Shown: positions 48,490 to 57,083, counted from the first letter of the stretch. The stretch: DNA of 64,000 nucleotides from Roseomonas aeriglobus (GCA_016937575.1 JAFHKN010000005.1:62001-126000); one strand, 5' to 3'. The notes: generated from the sequence alone by a model not told the origin. Numbers and translations: made by a program.

Positions 48490-49192
48490 GCCGACGCTCG
48501 TCTCATAGACTTTGGTCGAATGAGCGGCAAGCGCGCAGTTCCAGAGCAACGCAGCAAGACGATGGTCGCCGTTTTAGGGGGTAGGTGAACTTAATCCATC
48601 GTATCTGTTTAGGTCACCAACTGAAACGCCCAGATGTTGATCCGTCGACCTTTGGATTGGCACCAGCTTTCGCTTTCGTCTGAGATCGATTCTCAACCCT
48701 TTCTTAAATATCGCGAATGGTGTCGGAAGCCGTACGGCAGCATTTTAGTTTCTAATGCGCAAGCCGGACAGATCGCATACGGTCCAACTTCGTCGCCGGT
48801 TCAATGTCCTCTATATTGAATGCGCGGCCTAAAAGCCGACCGGCGCACACCCACCCTCCAATCGGTCATTCCGGTGCCGCCACCCGCATCCCGAAACTGG
48901 CCATTGCCGACAACGGTTTCGACCGGACGCTTACCATGGCCCGCCGGCAAGGTCGTCAGAAAGGAAGGCTTTTGCGAACAGCGGGTGGCGCATAGAGCGG
49001 GCACAGATATACGTTTACGACTGAACCAGTCGAAGCGCGCTGGCCGCGACCGTCCCGAATGGGATCAATGGTCGGGATAGGATTCTCTTCATGCCCCAGC
49101 CGGTATAAAGGAACCGCCCCGATCGTAGCGGCTGCGTCGTTATCCCGCCTACCCAACCCGTGGGCTCGACCTTCGGCCCAGCCGGGCCCGCC
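48490..49192. other. Gene-free stretch after the cobalamin locus
   Basis: No credible gene is seen. Near 48943-48975 the sequence ATGGCCCGCCGGCAAGG followed by TCGTCAGAAAGGAAGG repeats the inner end of the arms of elements 1 and 2, and the following CTTTTGCGAACAG resembles 42438-42450, so a decayed relative of those elements may have been here. Confidence 0.5.
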
Positions 49193-49315
49193 TCAACGTG
49201 GCCCGTCGACTGCGATGACCGCGGCGTCGTCTAGCTGGAACCGGCCAAAGTCGTCGTCGCCCCATAACGAACGCTCCAGCCGGCCGACAAGCCGGATCGG
49301 CTTCCCGGTCGGCAT
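49193..49315 (-). CDS. Possible 40-residue protein
   Basis: A short frame reads MPTGKPIRLVGRLERSLWGD and DFGRFQLDDAAVIAVDGPR. The start resembles small DUF5818-like proteins of sphingomonads (MxxGxxxxLxGxLE), but the end differs and no ribosome binding site is visible. It lies 22 bases downstream of the lipoprotein gene on the same strand and may be the end of that operon, or a remnant. Confidence 0.3.
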   Translation of the reverse strand: MPTGKPIRLVGRLERSLWGDDDFGRFQLDDAAVIAVDGPR

Positions 49316-49337
49316 TGACCCATAAGGCAGCGAGTAT

Positions 49338-49817
49338 TCATGGTTTTGCGTCGAGGGAGCCGATCATAGGCAGGAATACGGCACAACCCGTTTCCTTGCA
49401 GGAAAGATCAAGCACCAGGTTCTTCCCCGATCCGTCGTTCCGCCCAGCAAACGTCCACAGAAGGCTGCGGCGCTCGGGATAGTTCGGGTCGGCGACACGG
49501 TAGGAAGCTACGCCTGCGGGGCGGCCGTCGAGCGTGAGCTGATCCGCTTTGTAGTTGGTCCCGGAGCTCGCGATCGGCAGCGCCGATCCTCGGCCTGTCA
49601 CTGTGAACATGCCTTCGTAGCCCGGCCCGCGCAGCAGGAACACCGGATCGTCTACCGGGTCCTTTCCCGCCTTCAGAGTCGCATCTGATGGAATGGCGAC
49701 CGTGCAGCACGAAGGGATCCCGACCGACTTCCAGCCGGCCGGGACCTCGGGTTGCGGTGCGTTCGGCGAGCAGGACACTAGCAGCAATCCCGCTACCGAC
49801 CACACCGCGACCCTCAT
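49338..49817 (-). CDS. Lipoprotein of unknown function beside the metalloprotease
   Basis: The 159-residue protein has a lipobox VAGLLLVSC and a mature part with GWKSVGIPSCCTVAIPSDAT, LLRGPGYEGMFTVTGRG and LDLSCKETGCAVFLPMIG. The two Cys pairs suggest disulfides. I recognise no family. Its start lies one base after the metalloprotease stop, so it is the third gene of a co-translated set (50424-51404, 49819-50427, this gene). The mirrored locus at 32043-33817 also pairs a protease with a lipoprotein. Confidence 0.7.
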   Translation of the reverse strand: MRVAVWSVAGLLLVSCSPNAPQPEVPAGWKSVGIPSCCTVAIPSDATLKAGKDPVDDPVFLLRGPGYEGMFTVTGRGSALPIASSGTNYKADQLTLDGRPAGVASYRVADPNYPERRSLLWTFAGRNDGSGKNLVLDLSCKETGCAVFLPMIGSLDAKP

Positions 49818-49818
49818 A

Positions 49819-50427
49819 TCACCGCACTCCGTAGGCGTTGCGAAGCGCTGTCGTCTCCGTCGAGCACGGGGTGCGACGCACCACGCCCGCCGGCTGACTA
49901 TAGTGCATGACGCACGCCGTGTTGTTGGCTTCACCGAAGCCCAAAGCATGGCCGAGCTCATGCGTCATGGTCGACTCATAATCAAACGAGCCGGAAGGAG
50001 GGCTCGACCGAGTAGACGGGCAATGGAACCGCCCACCCGACTCATCGCCATAATACCAGAGGTAATCGGCCTTCACGATCACGTCTGCCTGGGTGATGGT
50101 CGATCCGCTGGTCCACAGGTTGGTCGACGCGAGGGCGGTCGAGTTGGTGGGATAGCCGTCCTCCACGGTCACGATCTGAGCCGTGGTCTCGGTCCCTCGC
50201 GTGGTGGTCAGGTTATTCGCCGCGTCCCACTGATAGTAGAAGCGCGACCCTTGAGCGTTCCAGTTGCTGACCGCTCGCCCGAGGGCAGGGTCGCAGCCCG
50301 CCGGCATGGCGATGTGCAGGTACACCGACTTGGTAGTGGTCGGCCAGCGCGGGCCGATCGTCTGCGCCGATGCGGAGCCCGAGCTGATGATGGCGGCCAA
50401 GGCCGCGATGAGCGTGATCTTCTTCAC
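49819..50427 (-). CDS. Secreted matrixin-like zinc metalloprotease
   Basis: The 202-residue protein has a signal peptide ending ASAQ and a small catalytic domain with H156-E-L-G-H160-ALGFG-E166 and a Met-turn in CVMHYSQ (Met174). Matrixins and other metzincins normally use HExxHxxGxxH; here the third ligand position is Glu. Cys136/Cys172/Cys188 may form disulfides. It should cut proteins outside the cytoplasm. The start overlaps the stop of the preceding gene by four bases. Confidence 0.82.
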   Translation of the reverse strand: MKKITLIAALAAIISSGSASAQTIGPRWPTTTKSVYLHIAMPAGCDPALGRAVSNWNAQGSRFYYQWDAANNLTTTRGTETTAQIVTVEDGYPTNSTALASTNLWTSGSTITQADVIVKADYLWYYGDESGGRFHCPSTRSSPPSGSFDYESTMTHELGHALGFGEANNTACVMHYSQPAGVVRRTPCSTETTALRNAYGVR

Positions 50428-51404
50428 TGTACCGTCTCCTGCGCCGGCGCGGCGTCATCCGCGGTGTTCCGAGCCCGCGCGACCGGCGCGAGCGTTGCCT
50501 TGAGTTGCGAGAGCGTCGTGGGGGACACCTCGCCCGTGTCGACCGGCGTCAGCGTGTCGCCCTGGACGAGGTACGTTGGCCCGAGCTGGACATAGTTCCT
50601 GGCCGCACCCCGTGCGGAAGCAGCAGGATTTCCAGCTCCCTCGGTGGCAAGCTGGCCATAAAGCCCCGCGGACAGCATCACGAGGTAGCTCTGACCATCG
50701 ACGGCCTGAAGCTCGCTCGTTACCCGCAGCGTCTGACCATTCTCATCCTCGCCCGAGCGCTGACGAAGTGCGATCGGCCGATTGGGAGCACGGCCGAGGA
50801 TCGAGTCGGTGATCTCAAGGAGCACCGTCGAACGGAAACCGTCGCCCAGCCGCTCGTTCCGTACTTCGACAACCCGGGCGACCGCGACAACGTCGGACAG
50901 CAACGCGTAGTCCGTCACACTCGCTGTCCCACGCGTATAGGCTGCGGCCGCCTGAAGCGGGTTGAGCCCGGCATCCGCGAGGCGACGCACCCGTGCCGGC
51001 TTGAAGTCGAGCGACTGGAGAAGCTGGATCGAGTCAGTCTCGAAGCTCTCCGCCAGCGCCGACTGGTTCGCGGCCGAGATTTGTGCACGCGGGTTAGGAC
51101 GAGGGATGTTGAGCGCACGGTAGAGACGACGCAGCTCCTGCTGGTCCCCACCGGCACCACGGCGACCGAGAGCGGTTTCACGGCGGGCTTGCCGCTCACG
51201 CTTGCGATCGAGAAAACCGGCAACGGCTTGATCATCGGTTCGGTTCTGGCGGGCGTTGACCACAGCCGGGTCAGCCTGAGGAACGGCCTCGTCCTGTGTG
51301 GCGGGCGGTGTGCTCGTTTCTTGGGCGGCCACGCCGGACGTGAGCAGCGACAGAGCCGCCACGCCGCAGGCGAGAGCGCCCGACGGGATTAAGCGATTAC
51401 GCAT
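50424..51404 (-). CDS. Secreted hypothetical protein of the metalloprotease operon
   Basis: The 326-residue protein has a signal peptide (residues 1-27, ending GVAAQ), a disordered Glu/Asp/Arg-rich region (to about 90), then ordered segments DSIQLLQSLDFKPARVRRLA, SDVVAVARVVEVRNERLGDG and STVLLEITDSILGRAPNRPI. The latter recall OB-like secreted domains, but no family is recognised. It overlaps the metalloprotease start by four bases. The 71-bp repeat that also precedes the serine protease gene at 32043 lies 64 bases upstream. Confidence 0.65.
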   Translation of the reverse strand: MRNRLIPSGALACGVAALSLLTSGVAAQETSTPPATQDEAVPQADPAVVNARQNRTDDQAVAGFLDRKRERQARRETALGRRGAGGDQQELRRLYRALNIPRPNPRAQISAANQSALAESFETDSIQLLQSLDFKPARVRRLADAGLNPLQAAAAYTRGTASVTDYALLSDVVAVARVVEVRNERLGDGFRSTVLLEITDSILGRAPNRPIALRQRSGEDENGQTLRVTSELQAVDGQSYLVMLSAGLYGQLATEGAGNPAASARGAARNYVQLGPTYLVQGDTLTPVDTGEVSPTTLSQLKATLAPVARARNTADDAAPAQETVQ

Positions 51405-51467
51405 ACATCCTCCTGGTTCGTTACATTCATCATCCCCGCTGGAGCTGGAGCGACCCGTTCCCCTGCG

Positions 51468-51538
51468 AAGCCCGACTCACCATGAGTACGGAACAAAGGG
51501 TGAACGATTTAGAATCCTACATTGCAAGCCTTTTTTGC
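51468..51538 (-). repeat. 71-bp inverted repeat, right copy
   Basis: Inverted copy of 31911-31981 with two mismatches. It lies 64 bases upstream of the gene starting at 51404, in the same orientation relative to that gene as the left copy is to the serine protease gene. Confidence 0.85.
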
Positions 51539-51581
51539 CCGGACACTCGGATTGTTAAGGACGGTTGTTCAACAAACGGCC

Positions 51582-51672
51582 GGGGCTGTTGAAAAATGCG
51601 CCGCTGGTGGCTGGGTCCGGTTGGGGGCGGAATGACACCCCAACGCGTAGCGATCCCGTCTCGCATGGGATC
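51582..51672 (+). repeat. 91-bp direct repeat, copy 2
   Basis: Same orientation as 29248-29338, about 93 percent identical. It lies between the right 71-bp repeat and the serine recombinase gene. The rest of 51405-51896 has no gene; a TTTTCGGGAAAGG motif follows at 51673. Confidence 0.8.
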
Positions 51673-51896
51673 CTTTTCGGGAAAGGCGGCGGCGCCAGGC
51701 GTCACCGCCGACGGTCCGTGTCGCAGGTAAGGAAAACGGAGATTTGCCTGCCCATCGCCATGCGAGTCCGCTCGCGTTGCCAAACCGGCCTGTTCGACGT
51801 AAATCTACCCGGTAAAGAAAACTAGGGCAACATAGACCTGCCGATGACGACTTTCTTCCCAAACCGCGCCCGATCGGGGCGCCACCGGCCCTACGC

Positions 51897-52469
51897 ATGA
51901 AAATCGGTTACGCCCGCGTATCGACCGCCGAGCAGAACCTGGACCTCCAGCGTGATGCGCTGAAGGCTGCCGGCTGCGAGAAGGTCATCACCGACAAGGC
52001 CTCCGGGGCGACTGCCGCTCGCCCTGGATTGGAAAAGGTGAAGGAGCTGCTTCGCGCCGGCGACACACTGGTGGTCTGGCGCCTCGACAGGCTCGGCCGC
52101 TCGCTCCGTGATCTGATCGGATGGATGACCTACCTCGACGAGGAAAAGGTCGGGCTGCTGAGCCTGCACGAGGCGATCGACACGACCACCACGTCGGGCA
52201 AGCTTACCTTCCACCTGTTCGGGGCATTGGCGGAGTTCGAGCGCAACCTGATCCGCGAGCGGACCCAGGCCGGTCTCACCGCAGCCCGCGCTCGCGGCAA
52301 GAAGGGTGGCCGGCCGGCCGCACTCGGCAAGGACAAGCGCGACCTGGCCGTCAGGCTCTACCACGAGAACACGATGCCGATCGCCAAGATTTGCTCGATG
52401 CTCGGCATCTCCAAGCCAACACTCTACGCCTATGTGCGATCGGCCGAGACCAAGCCGGTAGCCGCGTAG
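51897..52469 (+). CDS. Serine site-specific recombinase (resolvase/invertase family)
   Basis: The 190-residue protein has the catalytic N-terminal domain (KIGYARVSTAEQNLDLQRDA with the active Ser in VST, RLDRLGRSLRDLI with the conserved Arg residues, EFERNLIRERTQAGL) and a C-terminal helix-turn-helix (IAKICSMLGISKPTLYAYVR). Length and layout fit Tn3-type resolvases and Hin/Gin-type invertases, which cannot be told apart by sequence alone. No transposase gene accompanies it. It lies directly outside the 91-bp and 71-bp repeats, which are candidate targets. Confidence 0.93.
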   Translation: MKIGYARVSTAEQNLDLQRDALKAAGCEKVITDKASGATAARPGLEKVKELLRAGDTLVVWRLDRLGRSLRDLIGWMTYLDEEKVGLLSLHEAIDTTTTSGKLTFHLFGALAEFERNLIRERTQAGLTAARARGKKGGRPAALGKDKRDLAVRLYHENTMPIAKICSMLGISKPTLYAYVRSAETKPVAA

Positions 52470-52758
52470 CGACGCTCGCCGACAAATAGCGCGATCAGAA
52501 TGCCGCCACTTAGCGCGAGCGTTTACACCGTTCGCGGTCCCGATCGGCCCAGCGTCCCCCGGAACCGTTCGTTATCGGGAAGGCATCTAAGCGGTCTGCA
52601 CCATCCTTCATCTAAAGTTCTCCAAGCGCTTCTGAGGATTTTCGGGCGCACCAAAAGCACTTGCTCCTCCAGTGGCTGGAGCATGTAACCGCAATTTGCT
52701 CTCCTGCGGACGGGGGGCTGGAGGTGGCTTTTTGACGGCCCGTGTTGAAGCAATCGGT

Positions 52759-53961
52759 ATGTCTCGACGCTCATTAGTGGCGCGGCTGGTGGCCTGTGGA
52801 ACCGGCTTGGTGCTCGGTTCTCCAACGCTCGCGCGACAGACTTCCCGGTCTGCGGGCTCGTGGAACTTCGGTGCGGCTCACCTCGAATGGGAGCCGCTGG
52901 AAGTCGGCACGGGTGATACCCTCCTTGTTTCGGCACAAGTGCGCGGAGTGCCGGTGCGGGCGGTGCTCGACAGTGGCAGCGGCGCGTCGATCATGAGCAC
53001 GGCGCTCGCGGCGAAGCTCGGCTTGAACGATGGTGAGCGGCGCATGATTAGCGGGCTGAGCGCCAAGGCCCCGGTGCTGCTGGTCCGCGACATCGACGTA
53101 CAGCTCGCCCGCGAAACCCGTCGCTTACCCTTTGCCGTCGTTGGTGATCTGAGTTCAGTGTCGGCGGCCTTCGGACGACCGATCGATATCCTCCTCGGTG
53201 CCGATATGTTCACGGGTAGCTGCATCGCGCTCGATTTCGCGAAAAGGCGTATGGCGGTCGTCAAGTCAGGCACGTTTCTCGCCGGTCCCGACTGGCGCGC
53301 TGTCGCGCTCGGGCGCGGTGCCAAGCAGGAGCTGTTCATTCGAGCTTCCGTCTCGGGTTTGCCTCCCGTGCCCTTGATGATCGATCTTGGCAGCTCGGCC
53401 GCGCTGATGCTCTCGTCGGCCTATGCCCGCGATCAAGGGCTGTTGAACGGGAAGCTCGTCTCGACCGCGGCGATCGGCGGCGTCGATGGTGTGCGTATCA
53501 ACGATGCTTTCACGATCCAGAACATCAACATCGAAGGGCTTGGCGTCTCGAACGTCCCCACACTCGGGATGAGAGCTTGGCTCTCCACCAGCACGGTTGG
53601 CAATGTCGGCCTACCGCTGATCGCTCAATTCGACGTGGTGTTCGACGTGACCGCCGGATTCGTGTGGCTCCGGCCACTCGGTCCTCGTCGTCGCCTGCCG
53701 ATGCTGAAGGACCGTAGCGGCCTTGGCCTCGCAGCCTCACCAACGGCGCTCACCGTTGTTCATGTGGCGGCGAACAGTCCCGCGGAAAAGGCTGGCTGGG
53801 CGGTCGGCGACCGGATCGTGGCGGTGAACGGCCATTCGATCGATGCGAACTATACGCGTGGGGAGCTCTGGCAAGTGCGCTCCCGGCCTGCTGGCACCCT
53901 CGTAAAGCTGACGATGGCCTCGGGTGATGTGCGCGAGCTCAGGCTGGCCGATTATTATTGA
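52759..53961 (+). CDS. Exported aspartyl protease with two retropepsin-like domains and PDZ
   Basis: The 400-residue protein has an N-terminal signal (SRRSLVARLVACGTGLVLG). Two aspartyl-protease half-domains follow, with Asp71 in VLDSGSGASIM and Asp209 in MIDLGSSAALM, and a C-terminal PDZ domain from about 320 (GLGLAASPTALTVVHVAANS, GWAVGDRIVAVNGHSID). The second site has Leu-Gly-Ser instead of Ser-Gly, so it may be inactive or unusual. Similar periplasmic proteins are widespread in sphingomonads, substrates unknown. The region 52470-52758 before it holds GCGAGCG-type repeats but no gene. The 3' end overlaps the end of the MerR gene. Confidence 0.82.
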   Translation: MSRRSLVARLVACGTGLVLGSPTLARQTSRSAGSWNFGAAHLEWEPLEVGTGDTLLVSAQVRGVPVRAVLDSGSGASIMSTALAAKLGLNDGERRMISGLSAKAPVLLVRDIDVQLARETRRLPFAVVGDLSSVSAAFGRPIDILLGADMFTGSCIALDFAKRRMAVVKSGTFLAGPDWRAVALGRGAKQELFIRASVSGLPPVPLMIDLGSSAALMLSSAYARDQGLLNGKLVSTAAIGGVDGVRINDAFTIQNINIEGLGVSNVPTLGMRAWLSTSTVGNVGLPLIAQFDVVFDVTAGFVWLRPLGPRRRLPMLKDRSGLGLAASPTALTVVHVAANSPAEKAGWAVGDRIVAVNGHSIDANYTRGELWQVRSRPAGTLVKLTMASGDVRELRLADYY

Positions 53962-54374
53962 TCGGCTTGAGGGTGGCCTTTGCCGATCGCCTTCATGATC
54001 CGACAATCGGCCATGCGCGCCTTGGTGCAGCTCTGGCTGAGCATTGCCAACTCATCCCGCAACACCGCGAGTTGCGCCAGTCTCTCCTCCACATCCTTGA
54101 GGTGCTGAGCAGCGATAGCTGAGGCGGCACCACAATCCTGGTCCGGGTTCTGCGCCAGCCCCATCAACGAACGGATCTCGTCGACGGAGAAGCCAAGCCG
54201 GCGACCGTTGCGGATGAAGTGCAAACGCTCAATGTCACTGGCATCGTAGGTTCTGCGACCCGACGCCGTGCGAGGGGCGGATCGGAGCAACCCGATCGAC
54301 TCATAAAAGCGGATCGTCGTCACCTTCGTCGAGGTCTCGCTGGCGAGCTGCCCAATCATCACCGGCTTCATCAT
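53955..54374 (-). CDS. MerR-family metal-responsive regulator (ZntR/CadR type)
   Basis: The 139-residue protein has a MerR winged helix (MIGQLASETSTKVTTIRFYE) and a long dimerisation helix. Its Cys81, Cys116 and Cys124 fall at the ligand positions used by Zn/Cd/Pb-sensing MerR proteins (DQDCGAAS, SQSCTKARMADC). AAGGA supports ATG 54374. It is divergent from the CDF transporter gene, and the 19-bp-spaced promoter at 54412-54442 lies between them. It probably activates the CDF-FTR1 operon in response to divalent metals. The precise metal is not shown. Confidence 0.9.
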   Translation of the reverse strand: MMKPVMIGQLASETSTKVTTIRFYESIGLLRSAPRTASGRRTYDASDIERLHFIRNGRRLGFSVDEIRSLMGLAQNPDQDCGAASAIAAQHLKDVEERLAQLAVLRDELAMLSQSCTKARMADCRIMKAIGKGHPQADQ

Positions 54375-54411
54375 GCCATCCTTGCTTATGCGAACGTGTC
54401 GCACATTTCGC

Positions 54412-54442
54412 TTGCTTCTACAGCGACTGGAGGTGGTAAGGA
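54412..54442 (+). promoter_or_regulatory. MerR-type promoter of the CDF operon
   Basis: TTGCTT and TAAGGA are 19 bases apart and the spacer contains CTACAG-CGA-CTGGAG, an inverted repeat placed like those of pbr and cad promoters. The -10 ends seven bases before the CDF start codon. Confidence 0.75.
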
Positions 54443-54449
54443 AGGCCGC

Positions 54450-55076
54450 ATGAATGCTTCTACCGAAAGCTGCGGGTGCCACGGGGAGCCCGCGCGCGCG
54501 CAAACCGATCCGGCCTATCGCCGTGCGCTGCTGACCGTCGTGGTGCTCAACCTCGGCTTCGGAGTCGCCGAGCTGTTCGGCGGGTTCATCGCCGATAGCC
54601 AAGCGCTGAAAGCGGATTCCCTCGATTTTCTCGGGGACGGGTCGATCAGCCTTATCGGTCTTCTCGCGCTTGCCTGGTCCGCACGGGCGAGGGCAAAGGT
54701 CGCGCTGACGCAGGGGTTGTTTCTCGGTGCGCTTGGCGTGGGCGTAATCGGTTTCGCGATTTGGCGCGCCCTGAACGCAACCGCGCCCGATGCCGAACTG
54801 ATGGGCACAATCGGCGTTGTCGCGCTCGCGATCAATGTCGTGTCCGCCTTGGTGCTTGCGCGTTTCCGGGAAGGGGACGCCAATGTTCGCGCGATCTGGC
54901 TGTTCAGCCGCAACGACGCGCTCGCCAACGTGGCGGTGATCGCCGCGGCCGGTCTGGTGGCGTGGACAGGAAGCGCCTGGCCGGACCTCGCCGTCGCCGG
55001 CCTCATCGCCCTCCTGTTCCTCCACTCCGCTTATGAAATCGTCACTGGCGCTCGGCGCGAATTGGGAGAGCGGTAG
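54450..55076 (+). CDS. CDF-family divalent cation efflux protein, membrane domain only
   Basis: The 208-residue protein has a short Cys/His N terminus (ESCGCHGEP) and six membrane helices. Helix 2 contains KADSLDFLGDGSI and helix 5 FSRNDALANVAVI, the two metal-coordinating positions of CDF transporters, here with Asp and Asn instead of the common His. The cytoplasmic C-terminal domain usual in CzcD-like proteins is absent. It exports divalent cations by proton exchange. It is controlled from the MerR-type promoter and overlaps the FTR1 gene by one base. Confidence 0.85.
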   Translation: MNASTESCGCHGEPARAQTDPAYRRALLTVVVLNLGFGVAELFGGFIADSQALKADSLDFLGDGSISLIGLLALAWSARARAKVALTQGLFLGALGVGVIGFAIWRALNATAPDAELMGTIGVVALAINVVSALVLARFREGDANVRAIWLFSRNDALANVAVIAAAGLVAWTGSAWPDLAVAGLIALLFLHSAYEIVTGARRELGER

Positions 55077-57043
55077 TGCGTCTGCTCGCGTTGATCCGGG
55101 CAATGCTCTCGTTGCGGCTGCTCTCCGCGCTCGCGGCGCTGCTGATCCCTGCTGCGGCAATCGCCGAACCCGGCGACGTGCAAACCGCATGGCGGCTGCT
55201 CGACTATATGGCCGTCGATTATGGCGGCGCGGTCGCCAACGGTCGGATCAAGAGCACGTCGGAATATGCCGAGATGACGGAGTTCGCCGCGTCGGTCTCG
55301 ACACGGCTTCAGGGCCTGCCGGCGAAGCCGGAGCGTCAAGCCCTCATCCAGCGGGCTGCCAACCTCCAGGCGGTGATCGCGGAAAAGGGACCGACTGAAC
55401 AGGTGGCAACATTGGCGCACGGGCTCGCGGCCGATCTGTTGCGCGCCTACCCGGTGCCGCTCGCGCCCGATAAGGCTCCGAACCTCGTCTCCAGCGATGC
55501 CCTGTTCCGACAATCCTGCGCGTCCTGCCACGGGATGACGGGCAACGGCCGTGGCCCTGACGCCGCCAAGCTCGCTACGCCCCCGATTGCTTTCACCGAT
55601 GCCGAGCGCGCGCGCCAGCGCAGCGTGTTCGCGCTCTATCAGGTGGTGACGCAAGGCATCGACGGGACCGCGATGCAGAGCTTCGCCGATCTGCCCAACG
55701 ATCAGCGCTGGGCGTTAGCATTCCGAGCCGGGAGCTTCGCCTTCACGGATGCGCAGGCGCGCGAAGGCGAGCGGCTTTGGAAATCCGACCCGACCCTTCG
55801 CCGGCGCATTCCGGACCTGAAAACCCTGGTCGCGCTCACCCCGGCCGCGCTCGGCGCGGCGATCGGCGACGCCAAGGCTGACCCAGTGCTCGCGTTCCTG
55901 CGTCGTCATCCCGAACAGGTGATACAACAGGCTCCCGGCTCGCTCGCGGTCGCCCGCGCCAAACTCGCCGAAAGCGTGGCGGCTGCGCGGCGCGGCGATG
56001 CGCGCATGGCGAAAGAGCTGGCGCTGTCGGCCTATCTCGATGGGTTCGAGCCGATCGAGCCAACACTCACCGCGCGCGACGCGACGCTGATGGGTCGAAT
56101 CGAGGGCGCGATGGGGGAGTTCCGCGCCTCGATCGACCGGGGCGCGTCGCCCGATGATCTCGCGGAGAAGGTCGCAGTACTGGGCGGCCTTTTCGACGAT
56201 GCGGAAGCGGCGCTCGCGCCTGATGCCGCCACCGAAGCGTCCACGTTCCTGGGCGCGTTCACGATCCTGCTGCGTGAAGGGCTCGAAGCCCTGCTCATCG
56301 TTGTCGCCATGATCGCGTTCCTGCGTAAAGCCGAGCGCGGCGAGGCGCTGCGGTACGTGCATGGCGGCTGGGTCAGCGCGATCATCGCGGGCGGGATCAC
56401 CTGGGCGGTCGCCACCTATGCGATCGGGATCAGCGGTGCGAGCCGGGAGCTGACGGAAGGGTTTGGCTCGCTGTTCGCCGCGGTCGTGCTGCTCTCGGTC
56501 GGGATTTGGATGCACGGCAAGGCGCAGGCCGATCAGTGGCAGCGCTATATTCGCGAGAAGATGTCGCGGGCGCTCTCGGGCGGGTCGGGCTGGTTCCTGT
56601 TCGGGCTGGCGTTCGTCGTAGTTTATCGCGAGGTCTTCGAGACGATCCTGTTCTATGCCGCGCTTTCGGCGCAAGGTGACAACGGGATGCTTCTCGCGGG
56701 GGCCGGGTCGGCGATTGGACTGCTCAGCCTGATCGCTTGGGCCATGCTTCGCTACAGTCGCAAGCTGCCGATCGCGCAGTTCTTCCGCTATAGCTCCTGG
56801 CTCATGGCGGTCCTGACCGTCGTGCTGGCGGGTAAAGGCGTCGCCGCGCTCCAGGAAGCCGGCCTTATCAACATCGCACCGCTCGCGGACGTGCCACGGC
56901 TGTCGATGCTCGGCGTGTTTCCCACTTGGCAATCGGTGCTGGCGCAACTCCTGATGGCGGTCGCCATTGCGGTCGGGTTCGCCTGGAACGGGCGCGACCG
57001 ATCCCGCTCGGGTTCCGGCTCAGTGACCCTTGGTTCGAATTAG
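55076..57043 (+). CDS. Cytochrome c-FTR1 family metal permease, copy 2
   Basis: The 655-residue protein starts with GTG sharing one base with the CDF stop codon. It has a signal peptide ending AIAEP, the haem motif CASCHGMTGNG near 145, and an FTR1 domain with LREGLEALLIV and VYREVFETILFY. It is very similar along its whole length to the gene at 14438-16390. In PbrT-type proteins this fusion moves Pb(II), in others iron. Its place in a MerR-CDF operon points to a divalent metal here; direction and substrate are not shown by the sequence. Confidence 0.87.
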   Translation: MRLLALIRAMLSLRLLSALAALLIPAAAIAEPGDVQTAWRLLDYMAVDYGGAVANGRIKSTSEYAEMTEFAASVSTRLQGLPAKPERQALIQRAANLQAVIAEKGPTEQVATLAHGLAADLLRAYPVPLAPDKAPNLVSSDALFRQSCASCHGMTGNGRGPDAAKLATPPIAFTDAERARQRSVFALYQVVTQGIDGTAMQSFADLPNDQRWALAFRAGSFAFTDAQAREGERLWKSDPTLRRRIPDLKTLVALTPAALGAAIGDAKADPVLAFLRRHPEQVIQQAPGSLAVARAKLAESVAAARRGDARMAKELALSAYLDGFEPIEPTLTARDATLMGRIEGAMGEFRASIDRGASPDDLAEKVAVLGGLFDDAEAALAPDAATEASTFLGAFTILLREGLEALLIVVAMIAFLRKAERGEALRYVHGGWVSAIIAGGITWAVATYAIGISGASRELTEGFGSLFAAVVLLSVGIWMHGKAQADQWQRYIREKMSRALSGGSGWFLFGLAFVVVYREVFETILFYAALSAQGDNGMLLAGAGSAIGLLSLIAWAMLRYSRKLPIAQFFRYSSWLMAVLTVVLAGKGVAALQEAGLINIAPLADVPRLSMLGVFPTWQSVLAQLLMAVAIAVGFAWNGRDRSRSGSGSVTLGSN

Positions 57044-57083
57044 TGCAATGACATGAAAACCCTTCCGTGATAGAGGCAAGCTA

